Below, piece after piece: positions 5,662 to 7,034 of a stretch of 7,034 bases of DNA. The notes under the pieces were generated by a model. The model was not told the origin of the DNA. It saw only the letters and a program-made list of their open reading frames with translations, and did not search any database. The position numbers and the translations under genes were made by a program. This DNA is from Verrucomicrobiota bacterium (GTDB lineage Bacteria > Verrucomicrobiota > Kiritimatiellia > CAIQIC01 > Lenti-01), in contig JAKLIL010000090.1 of NCBI GenBank assembly GCA_022709625.1, positions 1 through 7,034 of the forward strand, read 5' to 3'. The number at the start of each line of letters is the position of its first letter. Positions within the stretch are counted from its first letter, which is position 1.

Positions 5662-6750
5662 CTAGCATGTGGCCACGATCGCGCAAATCCGTTTGATCTG
5701 GGCGTCGGCCAACTTGGTGTAGAGCGGCAGGCACAGGATGCAGGCCGCGACCCGGCGGGAAATCGGCAAGGCGTCCCTTTGGCCGAAGATGCCCAAGGTG
5801 TCCAGCGCCGGGTGGAAATAGCGCCGGGGCACGATGTGGCGCCGCTGCAATTCCCGTTCGGCCGCCAGCAAGCGCTCTTCGCTGTCGAACAAAACCGGCA
5901 TGTAGCAGAAGTTGTATTCGTCCGGCCGATACGCTTGGAACCGGACGTGCGGACAGTCGGCCAATTCGTGCCGGTAGAGTTCGTATTTCCGGCGGCGCGT
6001 GGCCATGACCTCGGGCAAGTGGGCCAGGTTCGCGAGGCCGAGGGCGGCGCTGATTTCCGTCATTTTGGCGTTCATCCCGCCGTCCACGATTTCCTTGCGT
6101 TCGTCGAAGCCGAAAAACCGCAGGCGGCGGATGCGCGCCATCAGGGCCGGATCCGCGGAGACGCAAGCGCCGCCTTCGCAGGTGTTGAAAATCTTGGTGG
6201 CGTGGAAACTGGCGCAGCCCACGTCGCCCCGCAGCAGGACCGATTGGCCGGCCACCTGCACCCCCAGCGCGTGGGCCGCGTCGTAGACGACTTTCAGCCC
6301 ATGCCGCCGGGCGATGCCATCGATGCGCTCCGTGTCGCAGGGGCGCCCGAAGACGTGCACCGGTAAAATGGCGGAGGTCCGGGGCGTGATGGCCGCCTCG
6401 ATCAAGTCCGGATCGAGGTTCCAGGTGGCGGGATCGATGTCCACGAACACGGGCACGCAGCGTTCCCAGGCAATGACGTTGGCGGTGGCGATGAACGAAA
6501 ACGGCGTGGTGATGATTTCCCCGGCCAAATCCAAGGCGCGGATGGCCACTTGCATGGCGCAGGTGCCGTTGGCCACGCACGCCACGTCCGGCACGCCCAG
6601 AAACGCGGCCAATTCGCGCTCCAGCCGCTGCATCAGCGGGCCGTTGTGGGTCATGACCCCCGTCTTCCAGATTTGCCGGAGATAGGGCAGGAATTCCTTC
6701 AAGGGGGCCAGGGACGGCTGCGTCACCCAGATGGTCTTGGCTTGGCTCAT
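5662..6750 (-). CDS. DegT/DnrJ/EryC1/StrS sugar aminotransferase (VioA-like, probably 4-amino)
   Basis: This PLP-dependent sugar-nucleotide aminotransferase transfers an amine, normally from glutamate, to a keto sugar. The 362 residues are full length. GVMTHNGPLMQRLE (31-44) and CVANGTCAMQVAI (58-70) are the N-terminal motifs; the latter helps bind the PLP phosphate. ITTPFSFIATANVI (80-93), VFVDIDPATWNLDP (101-114) and ILPVHVFGRPCD (128-139) follow the family closely. Asp157 in VYDAAHALG should pair with the pyridine nitrogen, and Lys186 in SFHATKIFNTCEGG is the Schiff-base lysine. Overall it resembles VioA-like dTDP-4-keto-6-deoxyglucose 4-aminotransferases more than 3-aminotransferases, judged from memory. 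Its ATG overlaps the upstream stop as ATGA, and AAGGA (6757-6761) sits six bases before it. With a 2,3-dehydratase and a likely 3-ketoreductase alongside, the expected product is a 4-amino-2,4,6-trideoxyhexose. Position specificity is inferred. Confidence 0.92.
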   Translation of the reverse strand: MSQAKTIWVTQPSLAPLKEFLPYLRQIWKTGVMTHNGPLMQRLERELAAFLGVPDVACVANGTCAMQVAIRALDLAGEIITTPFSFIATANVIAWERCVPVFVDIDPATWNLDPDLIEAAITPRTSAILPVHVFGRPCDTERIDGIARRHGLKVVYDAAHALGVQVAGQSVLLRGDVGCASFHATKIFNTCEGGACVSADPALMARIRRLRFFGFDERKEIVDGGMNAKMTEISAALGLANLAHLPEVMATRRRKYELYRHELADCPHVRFQAYRPDEYNFCYMPVLFDSEERLLAAERELQRRHIVPRRYFHPALDTLGIFGQRDALPISRRVAACILCLPLYTKLADAQIKRICAIVATC

Positions 6751-7034
6751 GGTTTGTCCTTCGCGGTCCCCGCCGCCACGGCTTGCCTCAGCGCTTCCAT
6801 GGCCTGGGCCTGGCGGAGGATTTCGCGGCAGTGGATTTCATAGCGGTCGGGGCATTGCGCTTCTTCCCGGAAATACACCAGCATGTTCCGGTACTGGCTG
6901 TCGGCCGGAACGATCTCCTCCCGCCGTTCCGCGCCGATTTCCAGCCGCAGAACGGGGGTGAAGTCGGGCGGCGGCGTATACGCCCGTTCGACGAGCAGGC
7001 GGCCCCGGGATCCCAGGAATTCCCAGTTGTTCTG
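6747..7034 (-). CDS. Gfo/Idh/MocA-type oxidoreductase, C-terminal 95 residues only (possible sugar 3-ketoreductase)
   Basis: An open frame enters from the right edge and ends at TGA (6749-6747), inside the ATGA overlap with the aminotransferase. Its 95 residues begin QNNWEFLGSRGRLLVERAYT. An EFxGxxGRLxxERAxTPPPDFTP pattern followed by a PADSQYRNMLVYF segment is typical of the C-terminal half of Gfo/Idh/MocA NAD(P)-dependent oxidoreductases, especially those acting on sugar nucleotides. The N-terminal Rossmann domain lies outside the window, so cofactor and catalytic lysine motifs cannot be seen. In antibiotic deoxysugar pathways, members of this family (SpnN, OleW) reduce the 3-keto group made by the 2,3-dehydratase. 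Their clustering here supports the same role but does not prove it. The last 20 or so residues are alanine-rich and look like a variable tail. The tight overlap marks it as the operon member before the aminotransferase. Confidence 0.75.
   Translation of the reverse strand, partial: QNNWEFLGSRGRLLVERAYTPPPDFTPVLRLEIGAERREEIVPADSQYRNMLVYFREEAQCPDRYEIHCREILRQAQAMEALRQAVAAGTAKDKP

Noticed and set aside
5005..6366. A 453-codon open frame on the plus strand opposite the 2,3-dehydratase and aminotransferase genes
   Set aside because: It is antisense to two genes with clear family motifs. Its translation is rich in histidine, arginine and glycine with no recognisable domain, as expected for a shadow frame in GC-rich DNA.

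Overview
The window looks like part of a cell-surface polysaccharide (O-antigen, capsule or exopolysaccharide) locus from a fairly GC-rich bacterium, most likely Gram-negative. It combines a family-2 glycosyltransferase, a membrane O-acyltransferase with its SGNH partner, a NeuD/PglD-type sugar acyltransferase, and three genes for an unusual deoxy-amino sugar nucleotide. No taxonomic marker is present. A desulfovibrio-like or other environmental lineage is only a guess, from base composition and locus type.

Layout, left to right. (1) 1-720, minus strand: GT2 glycosyltransferase, missing its C-terminus at the window edge. (2) 721-965: a 245-base, partly AT-rich spacer between divergent genes, with a hairpin plus T-run in minus orientation and a weak candidate promoter. 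(3) 966-3423, plus strand: an MBOAT (AlgI-like) O-acyltransferase overlapping a membrane-anchored SGNH/AlgJ-like protein. (4) 3424-3576: a short spacer. (5) 3577-4239, plus strand: a NeuD/PglD-like acyltransferase. (6) 4267-7034, minus strand, convergent with (5): an operon read right to left of a Gfo/Idh/MocA oxidoreductase (N-terminus missing), a DegT/DnrJ/EryC1/StrS aminotransferase (ATGA overlap) and an NDP-hexose 2,3-dehydratase (9-base gap).

How the genes may work together (inference from families). dTDP-4-keto-6-deoxyglucose, made by RmlA/RmlB-type enzymes encoded elsewhere, would lose its 2-hydroxyl by 2,3-dehydration. The 3-keto group would be reduced by the Gfo/Idh/MocA enzyme, and the 4-keto group transaminated, giving a dTDP-4-amino-2,4,6-trideoxyhexose. 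The NeuD/PglD-like enzyme could then N-acylate the 4-amine, the GT2 could build the glycan, and the MBOAT/SGNH pair could O-acylate the polymer at the membrane. The 2,3-dehydratase plus 3-ketoreductase logic is best known from antibiotic deoxysugars such as those of spinosyn and oleandomycin, so finding it beside surface-glycan genes is the most interesting aspect of the window.

Composition is uneven. Hand counts of single 60-base rows gave about 70% GC in the GT2 and NeuD-like genes and 52-72% in the minus-strand operon, but only 35-55% in the MBOAT/SGNH pair, suggesting that pair was acquired separately. No tRNA, rRNA, CRISPR array, insertion sequence or transposase was seen, and no gene-free stretch exceeds 300 bases.
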